Shown here piece after piece: positions 1-13,589 of a DNA stretch of 64,000 nucleotides. Numbering within the stretch: the stretch's first letter is position 1; the number at the start of each line of letters is the position of its first letter. Origin of the DNA: Oryza sativa Japonica Group (Eukaryota > Streptophyta > Magnoliopsida > Poales > Poaceae); assembly GCF_034140825.1 (NCBI RefSeq), contig NC_089037.1:32790001-32854000 (forward strand), given 5' to 3'. The position numbers and the translations under genes were made by a program. A model generated the notes under the pieces. The model saw only the letters and a program-made list of their open reading frames with translations. It had not been told where the DNA came from and did not search any database.

Positions 1-429
1 TTTCAAAGGAGGATTACCTTGACTTAGGTCTGCCTCCGGCCTAAATTAAATCAACCTAAGTGAAATAGAGTCTCTATCGTTCCGCTACAAGAGTTGACTA
101 TGAGACTTCATACACCTTAAAGTTCATAGAACGAAAAGAATTTTTTTGGAGGCCCTTATCCTCATTAAGCCTAGCATTTAGTGGGCTGGATATTTACCTT
201 ATCAACTAGCAAATCAATAAAGGTTCTATTTGTTTAGGCACCTGGATTGGTACCTGAATCGGACTGAACCAACTATTTGTCAGGCGACTGTTCTCCTATT
301 CTCTCGAATCCATGAAGTAAGACATTGATTTTGCAAGAAGATCCACTATGTTCATTGCATAATAAGCTCCCTTGAAAAGCATTGGCGCACGTGTAAACGA
401 GTTGCTCTACCGAACTGAGCTATAGCCCT
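1..429 (-). tRNA. trnV-UAC: trnV-UAC, 5' exon and part of its group II intron (plastid-derived, cut by window edge)
   Basis: Read on the minus strand, 429 to 391 is the 39-nt 5' exon of plastid tRNA-Val(UAC), starting AGGGCTATAGCTCAG and ending in the anticodon stem. It is followed directly by GTGCGCC, a typical group II intron 5' end. The intron runs off the left edge, so the 3' exon is not visible. In plastids this gene supplies valine tRNA and needs intron splicing there. As nuclear DNA it would be an inert copy. Confidence 0.85.
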
Positions 430-610
430 TGTCAGAGATATCTTAATATATAGAGAATTTCTTGTCAAGATGAATATTCTCTAATAGTAGAGGATATCCT
501 TTGATCTGTTTACTATAATAACATACCAATAACGAAGCGGTATTTGCTTATAAAAAGGATTCGATCTATAATCGATCGAAGTAAAGGGTCTTCCTTTGTG
601 GTGATAAATT

Positions 611-683
611 GCCTACTTAACTCAGTGGTTAGAGTATTGCTTTCATACGGCGGGAGTCATTGGTTCAAATCCAATAGTAGGTA
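611..683 (+). tRNA. trnM-CAU: trnM-CAU, elongator methionine tRNA (plastid-derived copy)
   Basis: A 73-nt cloverleaf with acceptor halves GCCTACT and AGTAGGT, anticodon CAT in the loop TTCATAC, and T-arm TTGGTTCAAATCCAA. It sits between trnV and atpE on the opposite strand to both, as in grass plastid genomes. The first base is G, where I recall A in the plastid gene. That would put a mismatch at the acceptor end and hints at drift, but I could not compare directly. It is unlikely to be expressed in the nucleus without Pol III boxes and processing. Confidence 0.9.
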
Positions 684-795
684 GGTAGGTAGAAAAATTA
701 CTAGATAGCATTGGCCCTACTTCGCTTCGCTATCTAATAATTTTTTCTACCCCTCTTCCCTTTTTCTTTGTATCAACTAAACCGTTGGGTTGTCT

Positions 796-2339
<1,544 letters not shown>

Positions 2340-2340
2340 T

Positions 2341-3060
2341 TAAGATTAGTTTTTTGCTAAATGTTACGGCCTAAATGCTGAACTATTGACCCTACTTGTT
2401 CGGATGGGTGTTCACCCCAAAGTGTTCCCGGATTGCATGCATACATCCGTAAGTAACTTAGTGCAACATGGCAAATTTCATTGAGAGGAATTAGCAAAGA
2501 AAAGAAATCTTCTTTCTCCGGGCCGGAGTAGACTTGGATATGAGGAATTCCTCAAATCTAAAAAAAATAGAACAAAGGCAAAGTCCTTCTTCACTTCCCC
2601 GGAACTGCACATCAGGATTCTTCAATCCTTCTATCTGGCCTCCGTACCCGTAGTGGAGTACCTTGCTACTTTCAATATTCAAGTCATTTTCATTGTTTGT
2701 TTTTAGTTTTGTTGTGGAGAAAGAGGGCTACTTAGGAAGCAAGGTAACTCTATCACCTTCCGTCCGTCCTGCTTCGGTACATACATTAGGAAGGAGGCTA
2801 AATACAAAACAAGAGTCTACGCTCGCTTTTGTTCTGCTGCCAATGGACTAAAGACTTTCCCAACCCATATAACACTGTCTTTGACCGACTGGCCTAGTAG
2901 GTAAAAGAGGAGTAAGAATAGCAATGCCTCCACTCCAAATAATGTGAGTTCGGTACATTCAGAGGGGTAATCTGCTCTTAGTTTTAACTCACTTTTTCCG
3001 TTCAAAATCCTTTTCCTGTAATCGGCAACAATCGATCTGGTCGGTTGCGTTGTGTAACAA
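2341..3060. other. Mitochondrial-like noncoding DNA
   Basis: About 720 bp next to the atpB breakpoint. It lacks plastid genes, has balanced base composition, and differs from the AT-rich nuclear DNA that follows. A 63-codon open frame on the minus strand (2491-2682) resembles no protein I recognise. Mitochondrial identity is inferred from texture and context only. Confidence 0.45.
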
Positions 3061-3362
3061 AAACTCTATTTCTTCTAATATACTGACGTGCATGTAATTC
3101 TTTTGCGTGTCCGAAAAAAATTACTCCGGCTAGTCAGGCTAGATATTCGGAGTGTGTGTTATTAAGTATCGAAGATTTTTTTAGACAACTCTACATGTGT
3201 TGTTTGCACATACTGCTACCAAAATTAGCATTGGTTGATATGTTTTTGAAAAAAGTTTTTAGGTGCCTCCGTGAAACGTCATCTTAAAGTAGCGTTTGAA
3301 ACAAATTATTCATTGGATTATTGTCGTGGATAGTTACTCGATTGTAGGATTAAATTAATTAA
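3061..3362. other. Nuclear spacer between organelle insertion and Helitron
   Basis: AT-rich sequence with no gene or clear repeat that I can see. Confidence 0.5.
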
Positions 3363-4380
3363 CTAGCATGGTGGCCCGCACAGATTGCGTGGGTAACTTC
3401 ATTATATTTTCTCTCATATAATAGCATATATGTTTTCTCATTATATTATTAAAATATATTACAATGACAATATAATTTTAAATTTTGCAATAACTTTACG
3501 AAACTACTAATGTGTAATAATCATATTGTATTTTATATACATGTTAGTTATTAATTATTTTTAATATCAAATTTTAGTTATTTGTAAATTATATATATTC
3601 CTATATGGACTCTAGACTCGTCTTTTAATATTTCTTTTTTCAATGCTGAATTTTTATTATTTCTAATTGTATTTCTACGTGGACTCTAAACTCATCTTTC
3701 AATATTCTTTAATTTTTAATTTCAAATTTTAGTTACTTCTAAATTGTATTCCTATATTGACTTTAAACTCTTCTTCTCATGTTTTTCTTAATTTTTTATT
3801 TTAGTTATTTGTAAATTGTATCTTTATACGGACTCTAAACACTACTTTTCATTTTATTATGTTTATTCCGAATTTTAGTTAGTTTTAAATTCCTATATGG
3901 ACTCTATACTCTACTTCTAATATTCCTTCTTTTTTAATTCCGAATTTCTATTTATTTCTTAATTGTATTTCTATATGGATTCTATACTCTACTTCTAATA
4001 TTCCTTATTTTTAATTCTGAATTTCAGTTATTTCCTAATTGTATTTCTATATGGACTCTAGTCTCCTAATCTAATATTCCTTATTTTTAATTCTGAATTT
4101 CAGTTATTTCCTAATTGTATTTCTATACGGACTCTAGTCTCCTCCTCTAATATTCCTTTTTTTAATTCCGAATTTCAACTATTTCTAAATTGTATTTCTG
4201 TATGGACTATAGTCTCCTCTTCTAATATTCCTTATTTTTTAATTCCGAATTTCAGCTATTTCTAAATTGTATTTCTATATGGACTCTGCTTTTTATTTTT
4301 CTCCGATTAATGTGAGAATTTCTAGACCATGAGAGCGAACGTGGAGGCTCCTTTTTTTATTCCTTTAATAATATAATAGA
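3363..4380 (-). mobile_element. Non-autonomous Helitron, copy A (1018 bp)
   Basis: Read on the minus strand the element starts TCTATTATATTATTAAAG and ends with the hairpin CCCACGCAATCTGTGCGGG, a short spacer and CTAG. The flanks are A before TC and T after CTAG, as expected for insertion between A and T without a target duplication. The interior is AT-rich with a repeated phrase (TTCTATATGGACTCTA about every 60-65 bp, about nine copies) and has no Rep/helicase frame. It is closely similar along its length to the copy at 54467-55546. It would depend on an autonomous Helitron for movement. Confidence 0.85.
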
Positions 4381-5115
4381 TTTTAAAAATAAAACTGATA
4401 AAAATAATCCGATAAGTGCAAGTTGAAAATAACGGGGGCAGAATGGAGCATGGAGAGAGTATAATCCACGTGATCTGCAACCATCAGATCTGAATCTGAC
4501 GGCAGCGAACCACCCTGCGCTCTTGTCCTCGTTTGATAGTGTCGTGCAGTATAGACTAATATAAAATATATCACTCCCAAACATACAAGTTTAAGTTTAA
4601 ATTCAACTCCTATAAGTTGTAAAAAAAATAATAAATACAGTTGCGAATATGCGATAGCTATTTTCAGTTTAATTTGTTATTTTTGTTGCAACTAGTAGAA
4701 GATGAATTTGGTTTTATATGTTTGTGGAGTGATATATTTCGTATTAATCTATGTTATTAATTTTTTTAAAAAAATTTGATAACTATTTAGATGATATATA
4801 AATATCGAGGAGACGTCGCCTCGAGGGATGAAAAATCCACATCCCTGTATACAGAGCCATCCTATCCAGCCAATCCGAGCCCAACGTACATGTACGTGCA
4901 ATTGACCGGCAAAGCTAATCTAGCTGGCCAAATATAATCGCAACAACAACACCCTCTGCTTAATCAGGATACAGAAACTTCAGATAATATATCCTCTGAC
5001 CACGTTTACCCAGAAAACCCCGCCAAATCGCAACCCGCAACGAACCTCCAGCCTGTGCTGCCCCCACTCCCGCCTACACGACACTTCACCCTCGTCATCT
5101 ACCTCCCGCCCCCGC
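4381..5115. other. Spacer upstream of the PADRE-domain gene
   Basis: AT-rich to about 4800, then more GC towards the promoter. Two short overlapping minus-strand frames (4357-4584) look like chance. No repeat with clear ends was seen. Confidence 0.5.
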
Positions 5116-5123
5116 TATATATA
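5116..5123 (+). promoter_or_regulatory. TATA box of the PADRE-domain gene
   Basis: TATATATA lies about 140 bp upstream of the start codon in a CT/CCG-rich leader. A transcription start near 5150 would give a 5' leader of about 110 nt. Confidence 0.6.
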
Positions 5124-5262
5124 CCCTCCTCACCCTCGTCGCCGTCTCCGGCACAGACCACGGCAGCAAAAAGATCGATCGAACAGGCGCGGCACAGCGA
5201 TCCACCCCAGCGTCAGAAGCAAAGCAAAACCGATCGAGGAAAGAGAATTTCATACTGCGGCA

Positions 5263-5793
5263 ATGGGCATCTGCGTGTCGTGCGACGCGGTGGCGGAGGG
5301 GGCGGCGACGGCGAGGGTGGTGATGCCTGGCGGCGAGCTGAGGGAGTACTCGCAGCCGGCCACGGCGGCGATGGCGCTGGAGGAGGCTGGCGAGGGGTGG
5401 TTCCTCTGCGACGCGGATGGGGTCGGGTTTGAGGGGCGTGTCGTGGCCGTGCCCGGCGACGAGGAGCTCCGCCCGGGGCAGATCTACTTCGTGCTCCACC
5501 CCGAGGCGCGGCGCCGCAGCCTTACCCGCGAGGAGGTCGCCGCGCTCGCGGTGAAGGCAAGCGCCGCCCTCGTCAAGGCCGCCGCAGCGGCGGCGGCATC
5601 CTCCCCCGCGGGAGGCCGTCGCCGGCGCGGCGCGGTGGCGCCGCTCGTGTTCCCGCTCCCCGAGGAGGATGACACGGCGGTGGCGGCGGCCGCGCCCAAG
5701 CCGGCGGTGGCGCGGAAGCGGCGGGTGGCGTCGCGAGGCGTGAGGGCGAGCAAGTTCTCTCCTGACCTGACCGCCATTCCGGAGTCCGAGTAG
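5263..5793 (+). CDS. PADRE-domain (DUF4228) protein, 176 aa
   Basis: Single-exon gene starting at a good-context ATG after a TATA box. The N-terminus MGICVSC carries Gly-2 and nearby cysteines, a pattern for N-myristoylation and S-acylation, so attachment to the plasma membrane is expected. Residues 15-90 give the DUF4228 pattern: VVMPGGELREYSQPATA, then GWFLCDADGVGF, then the LRPGQIYFVL segment. The C-terminal half is low-complexity Ala/Arg-rich and probably disordered, with a conserved-type tail FSPDLTAIPE. Family members are plant-specific and commonly respond to stress and pathogens; molecular function is unknown. The GC-rich exon (over 70 percent) is usual for intronless grass genes. Confidence 0.88.
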   Translation: MGICVSCDAVAEGAATARVVMPGGELREYSQPATAAMALEEAGEGWFLCDADGVGFEGRVVAVPGDEELRPGQIYFVLHPEARRRSLTREEVAALAVKASAALVKAAAAAAASSPAGGRRRRGAVAPLVFPLPEEDDTAVAAAAPKPAVARKRRVASRGVRASKFSPDLTAIPESE

Positions 5794-6797
5794 AGCGCCC
5801 CGGCCTCGCCGCCATGGCCAACGACCTCGAGACAGCGAGAAGCATCAGTGCACTGTCTCACTGGCAGTGGGTCCCACGCCAAGGGGAGACGGGTGGGCCC
5901 AACTCGATCGGACGGCTGGGAATCCTTGTGATGCTTTGAGCTTGCGCTTGCGTTGTGATGTGTAGCAACGGTAGCCAGCCTGCGTCCGTTCTTGGTGCGG
6001 TTAATTTAGGCGCCAAAAACATGAGAAGAAAATGTAGGTAGATTTAAATGTAAATATAAATGATACTACTACTACTATTATAAAGTATAAGAAATGGTGT
6101 GCTACCAACTGCCAAATCACTGCCTAAGCTCATAACTTCTATTTGTGCCTTTTGCATCTTCAAAAACTGAAATTGTTGAATGGCATGTGGATCAAAAGTT
6201 CAGAACACAAGAGTCAACAGACTCATCTGAATAAAAGAATAATCAATCGATTAATCTACCAAGAGAGCAAAATGTATTCTCCAATCTCTAGCTAACACAC
6301 CGTCCAATGTGCTCTGAATTGAGATAGTAGCTTTCTTTATAGCCCAGTGTTCATTTGGAATCTTCAGCTCTGAAACTGCCAAAAAAAAAAAACCCCGATG
6401 TGGTGTTCTCTTAGCCCAAATAGATTATTGTTACCTAAACATTTGTCAGCTATCAAATGGTCTGAACCTTGGTTGTTTGGATGGGCAAAAGTCCTGGCCC
6501 ATCTATGTAATCAAGTCAGTCCAACATGGCCGAAAAATTAAACCTGCATTTCGGCCCACACAAAGAGGCTTAACATGGCACACAATGACACAACATACCG
6601 AAATTGTCAGATAACCAAAGGATGCTTCTTTCTCATTTCTTCCCCTTTTACTGTTCATCTACAAAAATTTTTACAGGCAAAGATAAACACTACTCACACA
6701 TCAACCCTACACAATCCTTACGTCTAAATCTATATGATACAATGCATATACTTCAGCTCATTTCACAGCCTATTTGAGCAGAGAGCAGTAAGATTAG
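5794..6797. other. 3' regions of two convergent genes and spacer
   Basis: The 3' UTR of the PADRE gene (about 250 bp GC-rich), then AT-rich DNA and the 3' UTR of the DUF547 gene. No other gene, RNA or clear repeat was seen. Confidence 0.5.
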
Positions 6798-9700
6798 TCA
6801 GTTCAGGTGAGGAAATGCCAGGTCCCTGGACAGCAGATACCGGAAATTCAGGTTATGAGGCACCCATTCTATGATCTTGCTGGATCTGCTCTGCTGGCAC
6901 TTCTGCATTGCCATCCTCAAGCTCTCCGGGAGGTAGCGCTGCACCATGTCGACAAGGCCCTGCGACGAGAGCTTGACGTCTTTCGCATACGCCTCGACGA
7001 GCTTTGGAAGCAGTATTTTCTGCTCCTTCCAGATGCCCACCGTTGCCCGGATGAACTCCTCCTTGGCAGCCTCCAGTTGATGGAACAGCCTCTTTGGAGT
7101 GTACACTCTCACCTGCAGAAAAAGAGGAGTTTGTGAGATGATTGTGACTAAAGGGGATTGACTGGCTTGGCAGTAGTTGGCACCACCAAGTAATAATGCC
7201 TGCAGTAACTTTGGTGAGAGATTCCAAACATGGAGAATGATTGAATGATTCCTAACAATATTCCCCAATCAGTGAAAGGTTTTCATTTCATTAGCATGTT
7301 TTGACAATGTGTCAGGGTATGATTTCCTCAGGACACGTGAGACTTTTTCATACCGAATTTGTGCCTAAAAGCTAAAAAGGGTTGAATTACTCAAGTATGG
7401 CTTGATAAAAGGAAGCATTGGTTAGTTTAAAATAGATCGAGGTACAATGAAGATGACACCAATTTGAGAAAACGCAATGAGCTTACCGCGGGATCAGAAT
7501 GGCTTCCTGAACAAAGCGCAAAGCGTAAAAGAGGCTCTGATTGTGCAACGGCAAAGGCTTGCCACACATGCCCTACTTTGCCCACTTTGCTTTTGATCCT
7601 TGGGTGAAGCAAAGTACGTAACCACTGCATTAAAAGGAACAACACATAGAATTAGCATGCTTGCTATATAATCAGTACAGTGTGAATATTACACTTTTAA
7701 CTAGTTTTGACCTAATAATCATGTTTGCTTTACCTGTCCAGGACAGTATGTGTTGCATCCAAGAACCATGCTCTGGATAACAGCTACATTGATGCTCCGT
7801 CCAGCAATTTTGCAGGCAGCCTGTGGTGAACAGATGTCAGGGAAAGAAGAAACTTCGTCTGAATTAAGTACACGAAAGGTGCATTCCATTGATTCTACAA
7901 AGGAAAATGTTTACCTTAACAAGAAGTGATGTCTTCTTCAGATTGTTCTGTGGGACGCCATACTTTAGATAAGCCTGTGGAGGTAGTACAAATTATACCC
8001 ATTAACAAAAAAACAACTTGAGACAATGCTAGAAATTTGTAGTGAACTGAAACAGTAGAAGCATTACATGCATCAGCTGGGCGTTGTGTATGTTGACCCA
8101 GAATGCAATCTTTTCTTCGTTCGTCATTCTCCTGAGATCGACGGTTTCCAACCGGTACAAAATCAACCTGAAGTATACAATTCAGTATATCGTATTAGGA
8201 CATTGAACATATAAGAAAAATATCTGCATTCACCAAACAGAGACAAGAAAGAACAGCTCACTTGTAAGTCTGGAGCAGATCCTCAACTTCTTTTAGCCTC
8301 CGACTATCGCGGCAAATCAGTGGAACCTCAACCATTGTATTGTATGGTCCACTGAACTCCTTCAACCCCTCAACATGGAAAGGGTTTATCAAACGAGAGT
8401 CCAGAGTAGATTCTCTCTTGTAATTGGGACTCCAGATATCCCCCAGATACTGCGGGGATATCGCACTCGTCGAGGAGAACGATGACGTTGGCGAAGACGA
8501 CGAGCCGTGGTGAACCAAAGGGGGATCTGCAAGTTTGCAGTACACCCCTGCCATGCATCTCACCATCTCCTCCGATAGGTTGTTGGGAGTTTCAGGAATG
8601 TGGTCAGCTACATTAGTGCCTAGATACTCTGCTAAGCTTATCACTCCTGCTGCAGTACTCTCTCCTTCCTGCTCACAAAATTCATAAAAACAAGCAACTT
8701 AGAATCTTATACAGGTCCAGACGGAAACTTTCACAACCTGTTATGTTGCGCATAATCTCATAACCACACTGTACCCATCATTTCTTATCATGCACGAGGA
8801 CTTGTAATTAGTAAAAAAAAATGCAGTGTGAATCATTACCTCCAGAAATGAGAAAGGTTGAGAGTGGCATGACCGAAGAGCTCTCGCAAGACTGTCCTCC
8901 GATGGTGAAATCCTGGACGAACAAATGCCGCGGTACGACACCGCAGACTGGCACCGGAGAACATCAGATTCACCTAGCCTGCTAGAGCAACCCGACGTAG
9001 AGCAATCCGTCATCACTGGATCGTTCAACGTCCTACGGGACGGTGGCGGGTAGCTGGATCGCAGCATTGCGTCAGCTCTGTTGTTCTTGCGAGATGCCTT
9101 GACACTGGGTGATTTCTGCAGCTGCACAGGCTGCGAGCTCACTGCCGCCATCGCCGGTACCGGCGGCTTCGGAGCTCCCCGGTGGTCAGGAGGGGAAAAT
9201 GTGGGCACTTGCTGCTCAAAGGCCTTCCTGTACAGGGTAAGGAGATACTGCTCCATGTTCTTCACCTCAAGCTCTAGTGTAGCAATCTCCCTGATAAGTT
9301 CTTTGGCATCCTGAAAAAAAAACCATTTTATCTTCAGATCAGTATTGCTCAGGTAAGGGGTTAAAAACTTAAAATTGGTGAATTCTCATTCATGTGGTTA
9401 GGCAAAGGAGTTACCTTTGGCATTGGATTCTCGTTTGATACGTTGACTGGAGCAGCAGTAGCGTTCGGTCCCAGAGCTTTCTCCAGGGCGCCACGCATGA
9501 CCTGCTGATCCTTGAGGTGCTTTTCTAGCTGGAGAATCTGCATCAGGCCGTCATGATGAGTCTAAACTATGTTGAATTCAGCAGAAAAGTGACATTATCC
9601 TAGACCATTTGCAGAGAAATTTTTACCAGGATTATTTTTCACTGGGAAAATCATGCTTTGTTTGTAAAACAAACAAAAAAAAACCTGGTCTGTTTAAGGA

Positions 9701-10366
9701 TTTGCATTGTTCGGCCAAAAACGAAAATTTAAAAAAAAAGTGTCATTTGGCAAGCATGGAGATACAAAAAGGAAATGCAACCTCCTGTCTGTAATTGAAA
9801 TGTGATTCTTTTCTTTTCCTACTAAAAAAGATTTTTAAGTCCAGAAAGGGCAGGTTGGCGATAAAATCAATGAAGAAAAATAGAATTTTACACTCATTAC
9901 CTCTTTTCTCAAGAAGCTCTGCGCTCCTCTCCCAGGTTGCACTTCAGCGTTGATATCACTTTTTACCTTAACTTTTACAGCATCCTGAGTAAACCAGAAC
10001 ACAGAATGCTCAAAATTACTGAAACTATGCAGAACTATTATGCATTTACTGCAGAATACAGTAGAAAAACGTGGAAGACAGAACAGAGAACAGAGAACAG
10101 AAAATAAACTCACTGGCTTAGGCTGAACGCATGTTTTATCTGAAGCATACAGCGCATCTTTAGCACACATATCCTCAAGATCACTGCCATAGAAAAACAT
10201 CTAGATCTCGTTATTAGCATTCGTAACAACAGAAACAGAGAACTTTGCATAAGAAATCCAAAGACACAAACCTCTTAGAACGCTTGTGCCTTTCTGAAGA
10301 ACCGAAAGACTTAATTGCCTTAGCAAAGGCTCTGTGTCCCTTCTTCTCCATCGCCTCCACCTCCAT
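6798..10366 (-). CDS. MIP1-type leucine zipper / DUF547 protein, 649 aa, 11 coding exons
   Basis: Coding exons (high to low): 10366-10272, 10183-10114, 9984-9901, 9537-9415, 9310-8840, 8668-8262, 8167-8068, 7974-7915, 7820-7734, 7624-7487, 7112-6798. All junctions fit GT/AG and phase is kept throughout (1950 bp with stop). The start is MEVEAMEKKGHRAFAKAIK. Exons 3-5 encode a coiled coil (around residues 75-170, including RKEILQLEKHLKDQQ and LIREIATLELEVKNMEQYL), matching the ternary-complex-factor MIP1 zipper. Residues about 415-560 form the DUF547 core (KIAFWVNIHNAQLMHAYL, SINVAVIQSMVLG). Between them is a Ser-rich linker. Plant members are of unclear biochemical role; some are described as putative electron transporters or MADS-partner-binding proteins, which I treat as weak annotation. 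A leucine-zipper partner is likely. Introns hold no clear transposons. Confidence 0.9.
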
Positions 10367-10398
10367 TTCTTGGCACCAAGGTATGAACCAATCAAGAA

Positions 10399-10508
10399 CT
10401 GAAAGCAACCAGCCAAGAACACTCTAAGCAACAGGACATCAAGCAGTAGTAGCCATATCCTTGGGGGCAAAGGAGCAGGAGAAATAAGAACAAGATAGTA
10501 GAACTTAC
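10399..10508 (-). other. 5' UTR intron of the DUF547 gene
   Basis: On the minus strand the donor CTGTAAGTTC at 10508 and the acceptor GCTTTCAG at 10399 bracket 110 bp just upstream of the start codon. Both sites are strong, and removal gives a leader running from about 10780 to 10366. Confidence 0.6.
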
Positions 10509-10810
10509 AGAGATTAGTTGGCTGGTTCACAGAACTCGGAAGCAGGAAAGAGAAGAGACCCAACAACAAACAAGGAGAGCTCCAAATGATCCAAGAATGC
10601 AGAAATGTGGCTGCTTCTGAGCTCTGAAGCCACACTAGGCTCCAACAAAACCTGCACTGTGCTTGGCAACCAGTGTCAATGCCATCTACCGCCAACTAGC
10701 CCACTACTACCACCCTTCAGGTCAAAAACTAAATTGTTGTTTTTTCAGAGAGGGAATGGAAAGGTCTCTCCTTTCTCCACTCCAGCTCTGCAGAAACCCC
10801 GCACTCTGCG

Positions 10811-10817
10811 TTATATA
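10811..10817 (-). promoter_or_regulatory. TATA box of the DUF547 gene
   Basis: TATATAA on the minus strand, about 445 bp upstream of the ATG before splicing. It lies upstream of a C/T-rich leader. Confidence 0.55.
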
Positions 10818-10859
10818 CAGCACAGCCACAACCAGTGACGCACACTAGTGTTTAGGGCG

Positions 10860-12630
10860 CCTGCAAAAAGGCCGTTGACTGTGACATCTCGTGAAAATGC
10901 CACGCACAACTTTTCCCTTGGTTCTTTGCTGGATAAATGGAGTAGTAGTAGTATACACTAATCACTGTACCTTTTTTGCATCCACAGGTCTGAAAATTTT
11001 AATCCCTCCCGGCTTCTTTGTATTCTGCAGCTTGCAAAACTAGGAAAAGGTTAGCTTTTTTTTTTCTAACATCAGCTTGGTTATATGTGTCTTAGGCTTT
11101 CTACCTCAACCAACCTCGAGTAACAGTTTTTGGGGTTGTGAGCAGCAGTAAGATTGTGGGATTATATTAACTCAGGATTACTGCATCCAGCTGCTAATAG
11201 AGCCAAGCTTGCATACCTAACCGACAAAACATCAGCATTGTTAAATTAGGTTATTGTCTACCAAACTTGGTTGAGGGATTTCAGCATCAGAATATTAGTA
11301 GTATGTTGAAATTGCACTTTGGAGTTTGGGGTTCTTAATGGAACAGGCAGGTTTCCAGATGTGCCTGACATAGCTCTTCAGAAATCTTTGTGACCATAAT
11401 AGTTTTTTCTGCCCTGCGATGAGTTTGTTTTATGATACTGACAGACCAGCAAATGAGCCGAGAGCAGGTAGTCTGCAGTGCCATTTGGAGAAGGGCATCA
11501 TTATTGGTTTGTTTCAAATTAATCAGCGTACGTGCATACTAACCACCATGACTAATGACTAATGAGTCCACTTGTTAATACTCACTCGTCCTTCCACTAT
11601 GGTCAACAATGATGCAAATTTCAATGCAAGCCAACTTCCCATTGGCTCATGTAGAGAAGACTAGAAATGGCCTGGAGATAGAGACACAACGATAGCGGAG
11701 AAAATATATAGTGCAAACCATCTGTATGTAATACAAACCTGAAAACTGTTATATGATACACAAATTATCATCTGAGATTTAGCCAATAAAAAAATAATCA
11801 TACTTTAATCTAGAAGTAAAAGATTAATCAGGGGGACGTGAACAAATTCCAGACATCCATTTGTGTATCCTACAATAGTTTATAGGTTTACGCTACATAT
11901 ACTATCCCGTGATAGTACCACACATTGATTGTACAAACTAAAATTGGTTGGCATTTGGAAGTAAAGGGAACTCATCACTAATGCAACCAACCATCTCATA
12001 TATTCCTTTTGCATTGCAAATTTGCAATGGGTTGGTGCAGCTATCTTGAATTCCTGACTCCTGAGTCTCAAGCAATCGTGATGTACCATAACACCTATAT
12101 TACCCAAAGGTTGGCACTTGCCAATCCGTAAAATGTAGTACAGTTTTCGAGTCTGCATGCCGCTGTATACATAATTGTTTGTAAAATAAAAAGAGATACT
12201 CCCCTCCATTCAAAAATATTTTGGGACAGATGCAGTAGTTGTAAGTTAAAATAATGTTTTATACAGAACCCAATGTGACATTGTAAACATTTCATGCAAC
12301 AATTTGAACACTAAACAAAACATTAAAAAAAAAGAGATGCACACATGATCCTCTGTACGATTTTTCAAAGAGAAGATACAAACTCTTATTCTCTTAAGGT
12401 AAAATTTTTTTGTGAAAACAGTACTGAATGTGACACTGTAAACATTTCATGCAAACAATAATGTTTACACTAATAAACAAAACATGCAGAAAAGAATATA
12501 TTTCACGCAATTTGTCTTTGAAAAAGCAACCCAAACCTGAAATGATCCTAGTAGTAGTACAAACTACAGGAACAAAAGGCTAGAACCTACTCCTACCCTG
12601 CTAAGACAAACAGTCATTAAAGACAAGAGC
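10860..12630. other. Intergenic stretch with no recognised gene
   Basis: AT-rich. Around 12209-12260 there is a lone CTCCCCTCCATTCAAAAATA end typical of one terminus of a Stowaway-like MITE, without a clear partner end. Open frames here are short and unlike known proteins. Confidence 0.45.
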
Positions 12631-12654
12631 ACACGCATTTGCCGAAAGAATGTT

Positions 12655-12694
12655 TAAGCCATTCTTTAGGGGCACAAACCCTAAAGAATGGAAC
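12655..12694. repeat. Perfect 13-bp inverted repeat (hairpin)
   Basis: CCATTCTTTAGGG, then a loop of about 7 nt (GCACAAA), then CCCTAAAGAATGG. It is not within a recognised gene. It could be a small foldback remnant or an RNA hairpin; I cannot tell which. Confidence 0.6.
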
Positions 12695-13066
12695 AAAAGC
12701 AAGTACTACTGCTACACTAACAATCCTCAAAAGGGACGAAAGCAAGCAGGAGGAGGAGGATAAAGGATATCAGCTCCTCTCCTGTTGGGCGCTTCTCCTT
12801 GTTCTCTCGCTAATCCAACGCCCTCCTCGTCGTCTCTTGGCACTTTACCGGAGTAGTAGTACGTAGCATCTCTCGGAAGGAAAGCAACGGGAGAGAGAGG
12901 CGAGCACTTGTCGTCTGCGGCGAGACGCCGCTCGGTTTGTCACAGGAATAATCAGCCGCGCGGCGGCGGCGAGCGGTTGGTGGTGGTGTGGTTTGGGGCG
13001 TCGCGGGCGCATGGGATTTGGGGGGTGGTAGGTCAGGCAGGTTTGGCCGTGCAGGGAAAAGTGGCC

Positions 13067-13092
13067 GGGGGGGGGGGGGGGGGGGGGGGGGG
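13067..13092. repeat. Poly-G tract of 26
   Basis: An uninterrupted run of 26 G in a GC-rich segment. Such tracts form G-quadruplexes and are prone to length error in sequencing. Confidence 0.9.
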
Positions 13093-13294
13093 AAGCGGAA
13101 AGTGGGAGGCTTTTGCTGATCTTCTGTGGTGATGGCGGCTTTGTACATGTGCCACGGCCTGGTTCGTTCGTGCAGATGAAATTACACATCAAAAGGTAAA
13201 TAAAAATGTTTATACCGACTTTAACGGTATAAATATACTTATATTACTTGGAAAAAGAGTGCTGCTATATAACATAATCTTGTTTTCGAACGGG

Positions 13295-13580
13295 ATGATA
13301 CCGGTTAGATATTATATCCGGTATCAAGTGATACCTAACAGGTATCAGGCGATTCTACCATGTTTCAGGTGATACTTGTGAGGTATCATGTGATACCTAT
13401 TAGATATCATGCGATTCTTGCCACATAGAAGGCGATACTTGCGAGGTATCAGGTGATACATATTAGGTATCACGCGATACCTATCAGGTGATACTTGCGA
13501 TATATCAGGTGATACCTATCAAGTATCGCGCGATACCTGCCAGGTATCATGCGATACTTACTAGGTATCACACGATACAT
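13295..13580. repeat. Degenerate palindromic GGTATC/GATACC repeat cluster
   Basis: Some twenty repetitions of GGTATC or GATACC (and near variants) in alternating orientation, typically GGTATCAGGTGATACC spaced about 20-25 bp. The unit is itself palindromic. Similar but AT-richer clusters lie at about 32388-32640 and 63490-63790. No coding frame and no clear terminal repeats. Confidence 0.8.
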
Positions 13581-13589
13581 ACCTCGACG

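Noticed and set aside
13295-13580. CRISPR-like array (regular short repeats)
   Set aside because: The repeats are degenerate and palindromic, spacers are not unique sequences of equal size, and the host is a plant.
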